The notes: generated by a model from the letters alone, not told the origin. A stretch of DNA of 64,000 nucleotides from Streptococcus sanguinis (GCF_900475275.1 NZ_LS483364.1:868001-932000), one strand, 5' to 3'; numbered from the stretch's first letter, positions 50,209 to 60,124 are shown. Numbers and translations: made by a program.

Positions 50209-52092
50209 TTAGAAGGAGCCTCCGCCTCCTCCGCCCCCACCACCTGAGAAGCCACCTGAAATACCAGATGACAAGCTGAAGTAGCTACTTGAGCTGGGAG
50301 GATTCAATGAAATATCAACATTGCTAAAGCCTGTAGCAAAACCTGTAGATATATTACTGAAGAAGAAACTTTCAAGATTTGTTTCTTTTAATTGAATGTC
50401 TCTTCCTTTTAATGTTTGACTGACTTTTTCCGCATAGCCAAAAAGAGTCGCATATACTAGAATTCGATTCCAGAGAATGATTCCCTCTACCTCAGTTTGA
50501 CTAAGATGAGAAATATCGCGCAGCATGTTGGAGAAGCTCTGCCATTCAATTACTTCTTCTCTAAATTCCTTTTTTAGGTATCTATCTGCCATTCGATTCA
50601 ATTTTATTTGAGCTGCTTTCCCAAGGAACCACGCGACAAATAGAAGCAAAGGATAAATGTAGGAATATGAGTAATCAAACTGTCCGGTAGTAAAAGGATT
50701 ATAAAAAAGAGAACCTAAAGAGAGAATAATAATACCAATATAATAGGAAATATAAGCTAATGAAACAGGTCTTTCTTCTTTTTTGCTTATTTTACGGTAT
50801 CGTATAGGGAGATTTAAATCGACTCTTTCTTGACGGACATAGTTCGCAACAGTACGTAGAGCCTCTTGAAATTTCTGTCGTGTAGAAGACTTGGAGCTTT
50901 GTTGGTAATCTGGGAACATCGTATCAGGAGTAACTTTATCCTTATCGCCAAAGACCATTTCCAACAGTTTTATCTCGTAGCGACTTAGGTTATCTAAGTG
51001 AACAATTTCCAGTTTCTCTCCTGATCTTCCAATGCGAAATTTTATATTTCCTCTGTCAATCAGATCCATTAAAGTAGCCTGTACTAAACTAGAAAAGCTA
51101 GGAGTTCCTGTTTTTCTAGTATGAGCAAGAGATTTTTCAATTGATATATTATAGATATTGTATGCAAGTTGCAGAGGAGTAAGATTCTGAGGCGGTTCAT
51201 AGAGTCGCGTATTTTTAGGAAGCTTGTTTAGATAATAAAATCTTAGTAAATAGTAAAGAAAGCAAGCCAGACTTATAATCAGAAACGAGAGAGCAATGAC
51301 TGGACCTAGTACATAAATTATAAAGCTATGTTGCTTCTGTTTTTGTTCAATTTCTTTTTCCTTCTCTTCAAATTGCTTGCGGTGGGTTGAAGGGATAATA
51401 CTGGCAGTATCAATATCTGTAAATATACTCTTGTCCCAAGCGCCGTGCAATTCAAGTTTTGTTCCTTTTGTGAGATTATTTGACCTAACCGCCAGAATCT
51501 GATTTAATTTTTCTACCTTTGGTTGGTTTTTATTGAAGCCTGTATGGGCGAAAAGCTGAGCACTAGTATCGAAACGATCCGTAGAAACAGAAAAATATAA
51601 TCGTCGAATATCCGCATCCCAATCAGAAATAGGTATCCAATTCAGCTCAGCTATATCTTGATACACCCAAAGCATGTTTTGTAATTTCCAAGTTATAGTG
51701 ATAATGACTTGATCACCAGATTTACCAGAATTATAGATTGTAATCTTTTTTCCGTCTTTTACAGCCTCTTCTTTTATCTTTTGTGGTGATTTTTCCTGTC
51801 CATTGGTGATAATATCTATCTTAGGATTGTCTTCGATTTGAAAGCCTTTAGGCATCTTGCCAGCCTGGCCCAGCGTGATATATTGGCCGTTATAGGAACT
51901 GTCGTATTCAAAAGTTACTTCCTCTGTAAAAGTGGCTGTATTATCGCTATGCAGCTCTAGCTGTCCTACATAGGATGTAATCCTGCTCTCGACATCGTCA
52001 GCCAATATGTGACGAGGAACAAAGATGCAAAATAATGAAGTAAGAAGTGCTAGGCTAAGCAGTAGTCTGTTAAAACTGTAGGTGTTTTTCAT
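50209..52092 (-). CDS. DUF2207 family predicted membrane protein
   Basis: 627 residues. A signal peptide (about 1-31) is followed by an extracellular domain typical of DUF2207 (ITSYVGQLELHSDNTATFTEE in pieces, NGQYITLGQAGKMPKGF), a membrane segment at about 257-281, a cytoplasmic part and two further membrane segments at about 450-495. It ends in a run of Gly (GGFSGGGGGGGGGSF), a hallmark of this family. Function unknown. AAGGAAGG precedes the ATG. Confidence 0.88.
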   Translation of the reverse strand: MKNTYSFNRLLLSLALLTSLFCIFVPRHILADDVESRITSYVGQLELHSDNTATFTEEVTFEYDSSYNGQYITLGQAGKMPKGFQIEDNPKIDIITNGQEKSPQKIKEEAVKDGKKITIYNSGKSGDQVIITITWKLQNMLWVYQDIAELNWIPISDWDADIRRLYFSVSTDRFDTSAQLFAHTGFNKNQPKVEKLNQILAVRSNNLTKGTKLELHGAWDKSIFTDIDTASIIPSTHRKQFEEKEKEIEQKQKQHSFIIYVLGPVIALSFLIISLACFLYYLLRFYYLNKLPKNTRLYEPPQNLTPLQLAYNIYNISIEKSLAHTRKTGTPSFSSLVQATLMDLIDRGNIKFRIGRSGEKLEIVHLDNLSRYEIKLLEMVFGDKDKVTPDTMFPDYQQSSKSSTRQKFQEALRTVANYVRQERVDLNLPIRYRKISKKEERPVSLAYISYYIGIIILSLGSLFYNPFTTGQFDYSYSYIYPLLLFVAWFLGKAAQIKLNRMADRYLKKEFREEVIEWQSFSNMLRDISHLSQTEVEGIILWNRILVYATLFGYAEKVSQTLKGRDIQLKETNLESFFFSNISTGFATGFSNVDISLNPPSSSSYFSLSSGISGGFSGGGGGGGGGSF

Positions 52093-52116
52093 AAACCTTC
52101 CTTTCGATAATGACTT

Positions 52117-52125
52117 ATTATAACA
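52117..52125 (-). promoter_or_regulatory. Extended -10 of the DUF2207 gene
   Basis: On the minus strand TGTTATAAT is read from 52125 to 52117, about 25 nt before the start codon. The -35 is not recognisable. Confidence 0.5.
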
Positions 52126-52194
52126 CGTTTCTAAAGCTCTGTCTTAATCTATTTTTCAGTAACCAATAACTTCTACAATGCTTTATCGTATTAT

Positions 52195-52223
52195 TTGTAA
52201 GTTTTCTTGCCAAGTGGTAAAAT
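52195..52223 (+). promoter_or_regulatory. Promoter of the small membrane protein gene at 52319
   Basis: TTGTAA (52195-52200), a 17-bp spacer ending in TGG, TAAAAT (52218-52223). The leader of about 90 nt contains the perfect palindrome CTAATCGATTAG at 52258-52269. Confidence 0.55.
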
Positions 52224-52318
52224 AAAGCCGAAATAAAATATGTTCTCCTAGAGCAATCTAATCGATTAGGAACAATTAATTTGACTGTTCTTCGTAGTAA
52301 TATAAAGGAGTTGATTTT

Positions 52319-52717
52319 ATGACTAATACTAGGCGAGCAGTGCTAGCACTGAGCTTGGGTGTTTTGTTATTGCTAGCAGTGGGAATTCTACTACAGGTTC
52401 ATTTTTGGAGAATGATCTTTTTGCTAGGTCTATTCTTTTTTGCTGAAGTATTTATCATCTGGTACTCGGGAAGTAAGTCTAAGTCGCAGATTAATGGCAG
52501 GCAAAGCCTTGACCTCTTCTGGCTTTATATCAAACGCTTGAAAATCTTTTATGTCACAATTGTGTGTCTCGCAATTCCTTTCGTTTCTCTGTCTTCCAAT
52601 CCTGCTTTCGATTTGTTTTTTGTGCTTGAGTTGTTAGTATTCTTGCTCTTAAGCAATTATATCTTTAGCTCTCAGGGCATTCAACCGCCCAAGAAAGAGA
52701 GGGCTCTTAGAGTATAA
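52319..52717 (+). CDS. Unknown small membrane protein
   Basis: 132 residues with four hydrophobic segments (about 8-25, 29-48, 78-93, 97-112) and a basic C-terminal tail. Family not recognised. AAAGGAG precedes the ATG at a good distance, a promoter lies upstream and a terminator follows directly, so it is likely a real single-gene transcript. Confidence 0.7.
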   Translation: MTNTRRAVLALSLGVLLLLAVGILLQVHFWRMIFLLGLFFFAEVFIIWYSGSKSKSQINGRQSLDLFWLYIKRLKIFYVTIVCLAIPFVSLSSNPAFDLFFVLELLVFLLLSNYIFSSQGIQPPKKERALRV

Positions 52718-52729
52718 TAGCTTTGTTTG

Positions 52730-52756
52730 CAGCAGTCAATTTGATTGCTGTTTTTT
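52730..52756 (+). terminator. Terminator of the 52319 gene
   Basis: CAGCAGTCA (52730-52738) pairs with TGATTGCTG (52742-52750) with one G-U pair, followed by six T. Confidence 0.8.
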
Positions 52757-52759
52757 CAA

Positions 52760-52787
52760 AAAAAGCCTGGATTTTTCCAGGCTTTTT
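52760..52787 (-). terminator. Terminator of the DUF3042 gene
   Basis: AAAAAGCCTGG (52760-52770), loop ATTTTT, CCAGGCTTTTT (52777-52787): perfect 11-bp stem with T-runs on both strands, 17 nt after the minus-strand stop codon. Confidence 0.8.
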
Positions 52788-52803
52788 AGTGAAATGTGCA
52801 GGC

Positions 52804-52974
52804 TTAGTGTGCTACACGTTTGCGAGCTGCTTTTTTACGGTTTTCTTCGATGAAAGCCGCTTTTTGTTCTTCAGGTTCGATGACTTTTTTCTTAACTGCA
52901 TATACTGCGCCTGCCACAGCAGCAACAGTAGCTGCAACTCCTGTAAGAACGCCTTTTCCAAATCCTTTAGCCAT
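52804..52974 (-). CDS. DUF3042 family small protein (56 residues)
   Basis: A 57-codon gene on the minus strand: MAKGFGKGVLTGVAATVAA at the start, a hydrophobic Ala/Val-rich stretch (about 9-26), then the charged tail with EPEEQKAAFIEENRKKAARK. This matches the DUF3042 family of Lactobacillales: a small membrane-anchored protein of unknown function. AAAGGAG lies at the right distance before the ATG, and a strong terminator follows the stop. The plus-strand frame over the same DNA is a shadow. Confidence 0.88.
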   Translation of the reverse strand: MAKGFGKGVLTGVAATVAAVAGAVYAVKKKVIEPEEQKAAFIEENRKKAARKRVAH

Positions 52975-53007
52975 GTGATTTCTCCTTTTCTGAACTTTTA
53001 TTATTTA

Positions 53008-53016
53008 TGTTATAAT
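53008..53016 (+). promoter_or_regulatory. Extended -10 promoter of miaA
   Basis: TGTTATAAT at 53008-53016, 40 nt before the miaA ATG, without a clear -35. The same AT-rich region probably carries the divergent promoter of the DUF3042 gene. Confidence 0.6.
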
Positions 53017-53056
53017 TAATAGTAACGAAAAATCAAAATTTTTTCAAGGAAAAAAG

Positions 53057-53941
53057 ATGAAAACCAAGATAATTGTGATAGTGGGGCCTACGGCGGTCGG
53101 AAAAACGGCTCTGAGTATCGAGGTAGCCAAGCGATTCAATGGCCAAATCATCAGCGGTGACAGTCAGCAGGTCTATCGTGGCTTAGATATTGGCACGGCT
53201 AAGATTCGTCCGGAGGAGCAAGAGGGCATTCCCCATCATCTGCTGGATGTGCGGAAGGTTGGAGAAAGCTACTCAGCCTATGATTTTGTGACTGAGGCAG
53301 CTCAGGCTATTCGTGAGATTGCGGCTCAAGGTCAGCTTCCCATCATTTGCGGTGGCACAGGGCTCTATATCCAGAGCTTGCTTGAGGGCTACCATCTGGG
53401 CGGCACTGTCCCTCACGAGGAGATTCTGACCTATCGGGCGCAGCTGGACAGTTGGTCAGATGAAGCTTTGTTTAGGAAAATAGCAGAGCTGGGTATCGAG
53501 ATTCCACAGATAAATAGACGTAGGGCTATGAGAGCGCTGGAGATTGTCCATCTGGGAGGTTCGCTAGAAAACAGTCAGCCAGATTATGAAGCCTTGCTGA
53601 TTTGTCTAGATGATGAGCGGGAGCGGCTTTATGAGCGAATTAATCAGCGAGTAGATCTGATGATAGAAGCTGGACTTTTAGAAGAAGCCCGTTGGCTGTT
53701 TGAGAAAGCTCCGACCAGTCAAGCCAGCAAGGGTATCGGCTACAAGGAACTTTTCCCCTACTTTGAAGGGCAGATGAGCCTTGAAGAGGCCGTGGACAAG
53801 CTCAAGCAGAATACCCGCCGTTTTGCCAAGCGACAGCTGACTTGGTTTCGCAACCGGATGTCCGTGACCTTTTATCAGGTGGGAAATCCAGACTATAAAA
53901 ATCAGGTTATGGAGGACATCAGGAAGTTTTTGGACAAGTAG
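53057..53941 (+). CDS. miaA: tRNA dimethylallyltransferase
   Basis: 294 residues. Adds the isopentenyl group to A37 of tRNAs reading UNN codons. Walker [12 protein letters not shown], then [31 protein letters not shown], and the late GIGYKEL and [13 protein letters not shown] are diagnostic. First gene of the miaA-hflX run; hflX begins 31 nt later. Confidence 0.97.
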   Translation: MKTKIIVIVGPTAVGKTALSIEVAKRFNGQIISGDSQQVYRGLDIGTAKIRPEEQEGIPHHLLDVRKVGESYSAYDFVTEAAQAIREIAAQGQLPIICGGTGLYIQSLLEGYHLGGTVPHEEILTYRAQLDSWSDEALFRKIAELGIEIPQINRRRAMRALEIVHLGGSLENSQPDYEALLICLDDERERLYERINQRVDLMIEAGLLEEARWLFEKAPTSQASKGIGYKELFPYFEGQMSLEEAVDKLKQNTRRFAKRQLTWFRNRMSVTFYQVGNPDYKNQVMEDIRKFLDK

Positions 53942-53972
53942 CTGGCTGACCAAGTCTTAGTAAGGATATGAG

Positions 53973-55211
53973 ATGATAGAAACAGAGAAAAAAACAGAGC
54001 GAGTCTTTCTGGTCGGTGTGGAACTAGCAGACACGGAGAATTTTGACCTATCTATGGAGGAGCTGCAAAGTCTGGCTAAGACTGCAGGGGCTGAGGTAGT
54101 CGGCTCCTATAGCCAGAAGCGGGAAAAGTATGACAGCAAGACCTTTGTCGGTTCTGGTAAGTTAGAAGAAATCCGGCAGATGGTTGATGCCGAAGAGATT
54201 TCGACCGTCATCGTCAATAACCGTCTGACACCTCGCCAAAATGTCAATCTGGAGGAAAGCTTGGGCGTTAAGGTCATTGATCGCATGCAGCTGATTTTAG
54301 ATATTTTTGCCATGAGGGCTAGGAGTCATGAGGGCAAACTTCAGGTGCACCTGGCCCAACTCAAGTACCTGCTGCCTCGCTTGGTTGGGCAGGGTATTAT
54401 GCTCAGCCGTCAAGCTGGTGGAATCGGCTCCCGTGGTCCTGGTGAAAGCCAGCTGGAGCTCAATCGACGCAGTGTACGCAATCAGATTCATGATATTGAG
54501 CGCCAGCTCAAGGCAGTGGAGAAAAATCGGGCGACCGTTCGTGAAAAACGGTTGGAATCCAGTATTTTCAAAATCGGCCTCATCGGTTATACCAATGCTG
54601 GCAAGTCTACGATCATGAACTGCTTGACTGGTAAGAGTCAGTATGAGGCTGACGAACTCTTTGCGACGCTAGACGCCACGACCAAGAACATCAACCTAAG
54701 TGGCCAGCTCAATGTCACTCTGACAGACACAGTTGGCTTCATTCAGGATTTGCCGACGGAGCTGGTGTCAAGCTTTAAGTCTACTCTAGAGGAGAGTAAA
54801 AATGTTGATTTGCTGGTCCATGTTATTGATGCTAGTGATCCACACCATGAGGAACACGAAAAGACTGTCCTCGACATTATGAAAGAGCTGGACATGCTGG
54901 ATATTCCTCGGCTGACACTCTATAACAAAGCGGACAAGGCTGAGGATTTTACTCCGACCCTGACTCCATATTTTTTGATTTCAGCTAAAGCGGATAATAG
55001 CAGAGCTGTTTTACAGCAAGTCCTGCTGGAGCGGATGAAAGAGTTATTTTTGCCTTTTACCATCAAGGTAGCGCCGGCTAAAGCATACAAGATTCATGAT
55101 TTAGAGAAAGTCGCGATTATGGGGAATCGAGAATATATAGACGATATCGAAACCATTTCAGGTTGGATTGCCGAGAAAAACAAATGGAAACTGGAAGAAT
55201 TTTATGACTGA
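53973..55211 (+). CDS. hflX: Ribosome-associated GTPase HflX
   Basis: 412 residues. N-terminal HflX domain (GRxGxxS-type region VGSGKLEEI, GPGESQLELNRR), then the G domain with G1 GYTNAGKST, DTVGF (G3) and LYNKADK (G4). HflX rescues or splits stalled ribosomes. Typical miaA-hflX pairing. The next gene starts inside its last codons. Confidence 0.96.
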   Translation: MIETEKKTERVFLVGVELADTENFDLSMEELQSLAKTAGAEVVGSYSQKREKYDSKTFVGSGKLEEIRQMVDAEEISTVIVNNRLTPRQNVNLEESLGVKVIDRMQLILDIFAMRARSHEGKLQVHLAQLKYLLPRLVGQGIMLSRQAGGIGSRGPGESQLELNRRSVRNQIHDIERQLKAVEKNRATVREKRLESSIFKIGLIGYTNAGKSTIMNCLTGKSQYEADELFATLDATTKNINLSGQLNVTLTDTVGFIQDLPTELVSSFKSTLEESKNVDLLVHVIDASDPHHEEHEKTVLDIMKELDMLDIPRLTLYNKADKAEDFTPTLTPYFLISAKADNSRAVLQQVLLERMKELFLPFTIKVAPAKAYKIHDLEKVAIMGNREYIDDIETISGWIAEKNKWKLEEFYD

Positions 55212-55827
55212 TTATATTGACCTGGCTCTGAAATACGGCGGTTTTACTAGCCTAGACAGGGTCTACTTAGAGCAAGTATTGGCTGGCCTGACAGAGGAGC
55301 AGAAGCTGAGCTTCATCACACCGCCGCCTAGCGTTATCAATGCTTACTTTGCTGAGCTTTATCAAAAGAAAAGTCCGGAAGCCGCGACAGCCTATTTTTT
55401 AGAAATCAGTCAGGCGCTGGACTTGTGGAATGCGGAGCCTAGCTTTGTAGAAAGCAAGCCTTTTGTCCGGCTCAATCTTTCTGGCAAGTCCTACGGCTTT
55501 TGCTATGAGAGTGAGGAAGTCGGCTTGGTCTTTCCTGAAAAGCCAGAGCCGGTAACAGCTGACCTGCTCTTTGAAATCGCCCAAGTCTTTCCACAGTACT
55601 TGGTCTACGAAGAAGCTGGGCGAATAAAAATGGTACCTCTCAAAGCTGAATCTCAAGTCGTGGATAGTCAGGCGCTGACTGCTTTGACCGATTGGCAGCA
55701 GCTAGCGGATGGCTGCCAGAGAGTTCTGGGCTACAATCAAGATGAAGTCAGTCAGCTGGCTCAGTCCTATGCTGGCAAAAAATACTATCACTCGCAGAAT
55801 CGCTCTGCCATGATTTATATCATTTAG
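55204..55827 (+). CDS. Conserved protein of unknown function between hflX and rnz
   Basis: 207 residues, soluble, no signal or membrane segment. Starts [20 protein letters not shown] and contains [19 protein letters not shown] (in part) and [21 protein letters not shown] do not recognise the family. The frame is open from 55168, but the ATG at 55204 overlaps the hflX stop and has GGAAG upstream. The tight operon with hflX and rnz suggests an RNA- or translation-linked role, which is inference only. Confidence 0.75.
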   Translation: MTDYIDLALKYGGFTSLDRVYLEQVLAGLTEEQKLSFITPPPSVINAYFAELYQKKSPEAATAYFLEISQALDLWNAEPSFVESKPFVRLNLSGKSYGFCYESEEVGLVFPEKPEPVTADLLFEIAQVFPQYLVYEEAGRIKMVPLKAESQVVDSQALTALTDWQQLADGCQRVLGYNQDEVSQLAQSYAGKKYYHSQNRSAMIYII

Positions 55828-55837
55828 AAAGAAAAAC

Positions 55838-56767
55838 ATGCAATTACAATTTTTAGGAACCGGAGCCGGTCAGCCATCCAAGGCTCGCAATGTGTCCAGC
55901 CTTGTCCTCAAGCTTTTGGAGGAAATCAATGAGGTCTGGATGTTTGACTGCGGTGAAGGTACCCAGCACCAGATTTTGGAGACGACGATTAAACCGCGCA
56001 AAATCAGCAAGATTTTCATCACGCATCTGCATGGCGACCATATTTTCGGCTTGCCGGGCTTTTTGTCCAGTCGTTCTTTTCAGGCTAATGAAAAGCAAAC
56101 GGACTTGGAAATTTATGGTCCCAAAGGCATTAAGAACTTTGTCCTGTCTAGTCTGCGCGTGTCTGGTTCACGTCTGCCTTATCGGATTGATTTTCATGAG
56201 TTTGATGAAAATAGTCTGGGCAAGATTTTGGAAACAGACAAGTTCACTGTTTATGCGGATAAGCTGGATCACACGATTTTCTGTGTGGGTTATCGGGTGA
56301 TGCAGAAAGATTTGGAAGGAACGCTAGATGCAGACAAACTACGGGCAGCGGGCGTACCTTTTGGTCCCCTCTTTGGCAAGGTCAAGAACGGTCAGGATAT
56401 CGTCCTAGAAGATGGGACCAAAATTATTGCAGCAGACTATATCTCAGCTCCTCGTCCGGGCAAGACCATTGCTATTCTGGGTGATACTCGGAAGACATCT
56501 GCTAGCGTCCGCTTGGCTGTGGCAGCAGATGTGCTGGTCCATGAAGCGACCTATGGCAAGGGAGATGAAAAATTGGCCCGTAATCACGGTCACTCTACCA
56601 ATATGCAAGCCGCAGAAGTAGCTAAGGAGGCCGGCGCTAAGCGCCTCCTCCTCAACCATATCAGTGCTCGCTTTCTAGCCAAGGACATCAGCCAAATGCG
56701 GCGCGATGCCAGTACTGTCTTTGAAAAGGTTCATGTGGTCAAGGACTTGGAAGAGGTGGAGATATGA
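55838..56767 (+). CDS. rnz: Ribonuclease Z
   Basis: 309 residues. tRNA 3'-end endonuclease of the metallo-beta-lactamase fold. [14 protein letters not shown], the metal motif [17 protein letters not shown] and the late [10 protein letters not shown] and LNHISARF (His/Asp ligands) are visible. Overlaps the SDR gene by 4 bp. Confidence 0.96.
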   Translation: MQLQFLGTGAGQPSKARNVSSLVLKLLEEINEVWMFDCGEGTQHQILETTIKPRKISKIFITHLHGDHIFGLPGFLSSRSFQANEKQTDLEIYGPKGIKNFVLSSLRVSGSRLPYRIDFHEFDENSLGKILETDKFTVYADKLDHTIFCVGYRVMQKDLEGTLDADKLRAAGVPFGPLFGKVKNGQDIVLEDGTKIIAADYISAPRPGKTIAILGDTRKTSASVRLAVAADVLVHEATYGKGDEKLARNHGHSTNMQAAEVAKEAGAKRLLLNHISARFLAKDISQMRRDASTVFEKVHVVKDLEEVEI

Positions 56768-57519
56768 GAACCATCATCATCACTGGGGCTAGCGGTGGGC
56801 TGGCTCAGGAAATGGTTAAGCTCTTGCCCCATGACCGACTGATTTTGGTCGGACGGAGCAAGGCTAAGCTGGAAAAACTATATGGAGAAAGGGAAAATAT
56901 TGACCTAGTTGAGCTAGATATCACAGATAGCTCAGCTTTGGAAAGATTTGCTGAACGGATTGACAGCCAGTATGGCCACGTAGATGTCCTAGTCAATAAC
57001 GCTGGCTATGGAATTTTTGAAGAATTTGACAAAATCAGCTCCAGTGATATCGAGGCCATGTTTGAAGTCAATACCTTTGCCCTGATGAACCTGTCCCGGA
57101 TCTTTGGAGCTCGCATGAAGCAGGCAGGTCAAGGACATATCGTTAATATCGTTAGCATGGCTGGCCTCATTGCAAGCAGCAAGTCAAGTCTGTATTCGGC
57201 GACTAAGTTTGCAGCTATTGGTTTTTCAAATGCTATGCGTTTGGAACTCCTGCCTTTTGGTGTTTATGTCACGACGGTGAACCCAGGTCCTATCAAAACT
57301 TCCTTTTTCGATCAAGCAGATCCTGACGGTTCCTATGTAAAAGCAGTCGACAAGTATATCCTTGAGCCTGACTTTGTAGCGAGCAAAATTGTCAGTTCCT
57401 TTGGTAAAAAGAAGCGGGAAATTAATCTACCTGGGATTCTCAATCTAGCTCACAAGCTTTATACCCTTTTTCCAAGAATTGCCGACAAGATAGCAGCCAA
57501 TATGTTTAACTATAAGTGA
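56764..57519 (+). CDS. Short-chain dehydrogenase/reductase
   Basis: 251 residues. NAD(P)-binding [17 protein letters not shown], and the active-site Ser-Tyr-Lys in VSMAGL...SLYSATKFA are present, followed by PGPIKTSFF. Classical SDR of the YqjQ/DltE-like kind; substrate unknown. ATGA overlap with rnz and six nucleotides before the next gene indicate one operon. Confidence 0.9.
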   Translation: MRTIIITGASGGLAQEMVKLLPHDRLILVGRSKAKLEKLYGERENIDLVELDITDSSALERFAERIDSQYGHVDVLVNNAGYGIFEEFDKISSSDIEAMFEVNTFALMNLSRIFGARMKQAGQGHIVNIVSMAGLIASSKSSLYSATKFAAIGFSNAMRLELLPFGVYVTTVNPGPIKTSFFDQADPDGSYVKAVDKYILEPDFVASKIVSSFGKKKREINLPGILNLAHKLYTLFPRIADKIAANMFNYK

Positions 57520-57525
57520 GGTTTT

Positions 57526-58236
57526 ATGACAGCTAATCTACAAGCTTACAAAGCTCATCTGCAGGCGCCTTGGGGCAAGCTTCAGTATGATATTGTTTTT
57601 GCCTTTCTAGAGTCACTGAAGGACAAGAAAATCCTGGATTTCGGCAGTGGTTTTGGAATTGTGGCTGATTTTCTAGCGGAAAAAAACCAAGTGACCGCCA
57701 TCGAGCCGAACTCAGAAATGATTGCTGAGCGCAAGCAGAACTTTTCCTATGAGCAATTGCAAGGCAGCTTGAACCTTCTGAAAAATCTGCCTGACCAGTC
57801 TTTTGATGTCATCATCTGTCATAATGTCTTAGAGTATGTATCTGATCCTGCTCTTTATTTAGCAGAATTTTCCCGTCTCTTAAAAAAGGACGGCAAAATT
57901 TCTCTGGTTAAGCATCACGAGGTTGGACGAGTTATGCATACGGTGGTTTTTGAAAATGACCCAGAAAAGGCCCAGCAGCTTTTGGCGGGTGAGGCATATC
58001 AAACCCACAGCATGGGGGCTGCTAAGGTCTATCAGATCCAAGATGTGATTTCAGGTCTTCCATTAGAAGTTGAGGATTATCAAGGAGTACGAATTTTTTA
58101 TGGGCTGCAATCCAATGACTACAAAACTGCCCCTGATTGGGCTGAAAAGATGCTTGAGATGGAGCTGGTTGTCTGCAACCAATCTCCTTATCGGGACATC
58201 GCTGCATTTCAGCATGTTTGGCTAGTCAAGTCCTAG
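57526..58236 (+). CDS. Class I SAM-dependent methyltransferase
   Basis: 236 residues with the SAM-binding ILDFGSGFGIVADFLA (about 36-51), an acidic residue in AIEPNSEM, and VIICHNVLEYV. UbiE/type 11-like methyltransferase; substrate unknown. Last complete gene of the miaA-hflX-rnz run. Confidence 0.85.
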   Translation: MTANLQAYKAHLQAPWGKLQYDIVFAFLESLKDKKILDFGSGFGIVADFLAEKNQVTAIEPNSEMIAERKQNFSYEQLQGSLNLLKNLPDQSFDVIICHNVLEYVSDPALYLAEFSRLLKKDGKISLVKHHEVGRVMHTVVFENDPEKAQQLLAGEAYQTHSMGAAKVYQIQDVISGLPLEVEDYQGVRIFYGLQSNDYKTAPDWAEKMLEMELVVCNQSPYRDIAAFQHVWLVKS

Positions 58237-58290
58237 GTCAAAGGAAAAAGTGTTCATTTACATCTTAAACAAACCTCGTAAGGAGAAATC

Positions 58291-59335
58291 TTGATACAAA
58301 GGAGAGAAGTCGTAGGGTCAGGGCAGACAGTCAATTATGCCCTGCTCAGCCTTTTTCAATATATCGCTTCCCTTTTGGTAATTCTGGTTCACTGTCAGAG
58401 GCTTTTTGAACATGAAACCCTGCATTTTGTTCAAAAGAGTATGTTTGGTCGCATGGCAGTGCCGTTCTTTTTAATTTCCTCAGCCTATTTTTTCCGAGTA
58501 CGCTGGAAGCGAGAGCACGGTTCTACGAAACTGACTCTGTATATTAAAGGCATTTTAAAGGTCTATTGCTTTTGGAGTCTGGTCTATCTTCCCTATGCTT
58601 TGACTTACTTCCAATCTCTGCACTGGCCTCTCTACCTAGCTCCGCTGGCTATTCTAGCAGCGCTCTTCTACATCGGAATGAGTTACCAGCTCTTGGTATA
58701 TCCCCGCCTTTCTCTTAGGCTTGCTGCTGGTCCATTTTTTGTATAGGAAGTTGGGTCCCAAGAAAACATTTGCCCTTTTGTTAATTCTCTACACCTTAGG
58801 TGCTATTGAGACATATCACGCCTACCTGTCGCCTAGTCTGCTGACGGACTGGTACGATGTCTATGCCAAGCTCTTTTTCACTAGCAGGAATGGCCTCTTC
58901 TATACGCCCATTTTTATCTATTTAGGCTACTTTCTAGCTGATTACGGGCAGATAGCCTTATTTCAGAAAAAACGCTGGCTGTCTCTTCTGTTGGCAAGTC
59001 TTTTCCTAGTAGGCGAAGGAGTGCTGGTTTACATGAGGCAGGGACTGGATAAAAACTTTTTCTTTGCTCTCATTCCCTTTACGCTCTTCTTATTCAATTG
59101 GCTGTTAAAAACTCAGTGGAAGCGCGAAAAAAACTGGCGACATTTAAAAGACCTAAGTATCCTTTATTTCTTCCTCCATCCTATCTTTATTGAGTTATCT
59201 TTCTTTTTGCTCAAATCCCAGCAGCTGACCAAGTGGGAAAATGGCCATTGGGCCTTCCTTCTGACGATTATCCTGACCCACCTGACTTCAGAATTGGTAA
59301 TTCGATGGCGAGGGAAAAAAACAGAAAAGAAGTGA
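58291..59335 (+). pseudogene. Acyltransferase 3-type membrane protein, frameshifted
   Basis: Two overlapping frames together read as one polytopic membrane protein of about 345 residues. The first piece (58291-58746, TTG start with AAGGAG upstream) has a family-like N-terminus (LFQYIASLLVILVHC, FGRMAVPFFLISSAYFF); the second (to 59335) has about six more membrane segments. Reading SYQL continues as WYIPAFLLGLLLVHFLY if one T at about 58693-58694 is removed (CTCTTGG to CTCTGG). Such proteins O-acetylate cell surface polymers. Inactivating mutation or sequence error cannot be told apart here. Confidence 0.8.
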
Positions 59336-59428
59336 AAGTTTAGTTTTTGAAGAAAATCATATAGAGTGTTAAGAGCAACTATCAATTTTGAATAGAATTA
59401 ACTATAAAACATTTCAAAGGAGTTCCAC

Positions 59429-60019
59429 ATGCTTGAACGTCTACAGCAGCAGCTGGCTTTTACCAATGAGCTGGAAAAGCTGAAAGCCACTCATCGCAAC
59501 AATCGTACCTTGGATGCCTATCGTTTTGAGAATTCTGCAGAGCATAGTTGGCAGGGGGCGCTCATGGCGCTAGTCTTTCAAGAATATATTCCCGAAGAAG
59601 TCAATCTGGAAAAGGTCATGTCTATATTACTAATTCATGATTTGGGAGAAATTTATGCTGGCGATACCTTTATCTTTGACGATGTAGGCAAGAGCGATTC
59701 TTACGATAGAGAGTTGGAGTCCTTGAAAATCAGTTTGGACAAGCTACCATCAGATCAGCAGGAATCCTTTTTAGGGCTCTGGCAGGAATTTGAAACCGGC
59801 ATTAGCATAGAGGCTAAATATGCCCGAGTGCTGGATGCTCTGGTTCCCCTTCTCAATCACTTGGAAGTTGCTCAGCCCCATGACAACCCTCATGGCCTGA
59901 CCAAGTCGCAGGTCATCGCTAAGAAATCCTTTATCCAAGAGACCTCTGAAAGTCTTTGGGAATTAGCCCAGGAAGTTATTGACCAAAGTGTTGCTAAGGG
60001 ACTTTACCTGGATGAATGA
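59429..60019 (+). CDS. HD-domain hydrolase (YfbR-like)
   Basis: 196 residues with a metal-binding HD domain: the His of AEHSWQGALMAL, the HD pair in LIHDLGEIYAGDTF, and a later Asp in RVLDALVPLLNH. Related to 5'-nucleotidase YfbR and similar phosphohydrolases; the exact substrate is unknown. AAAGGAG precedes the ATG. Confidence 0.85.
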   Translation: MLERLQQQLAFTNELEKLKATHRNNRTLDAYRFENSAEHSWQGALMALVFQEYIPEEVNLEKVMSILLIHDLGEIYAGDTFIFDDVGKSDSYDRELESLKISLDKLPSDQQESFLGLWQEFETGISIEAKYARVLDALVPLLNHLEVAQPHDNPHGLTKSQVIAKKSFIQETSESLWELAQEVIDQSVAKGLYLDE

Positions 60020-60052
60020 GGCTTAGGAACTTGCTCGCAGATAGAAAGTTTG

Positions 60053-60074
60053 AGACTGGTTGAACCAGTCTTTT
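60053..60074 (+). terminator. Terminator after the HD hydrolase gene
   Basis: AGACTGGT (60053-60060), loop TGA, ACCAGTCT (60064-60071), then TTT. It lies directly before the recJ -10. Confidence 0.65.
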
Positions 60075-60076
60075 CA

Positions 60077-60085
60077 TGTTATAAT
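60077..60085 (+). promoter_or_regulatory. Extended -10 promoter of recJ
   Basis: TGTTATAAT at 60077-60085; no strong -35. It lies 39 nt before the ATG at 60125. Confidence 0.6.
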
Positions 60086-60124
60086 ATTCAGACAAGATTG
60101 AACGGAGAAAGTGTTTCACTTATC

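Noticed and set aside
52723..53019. 98-codon plus-strand frame
   Set aside because: Runs over the DUF3042 gene and its terminators in antisense; Cys/Phe-rich nonsense-like protein without a start signal.
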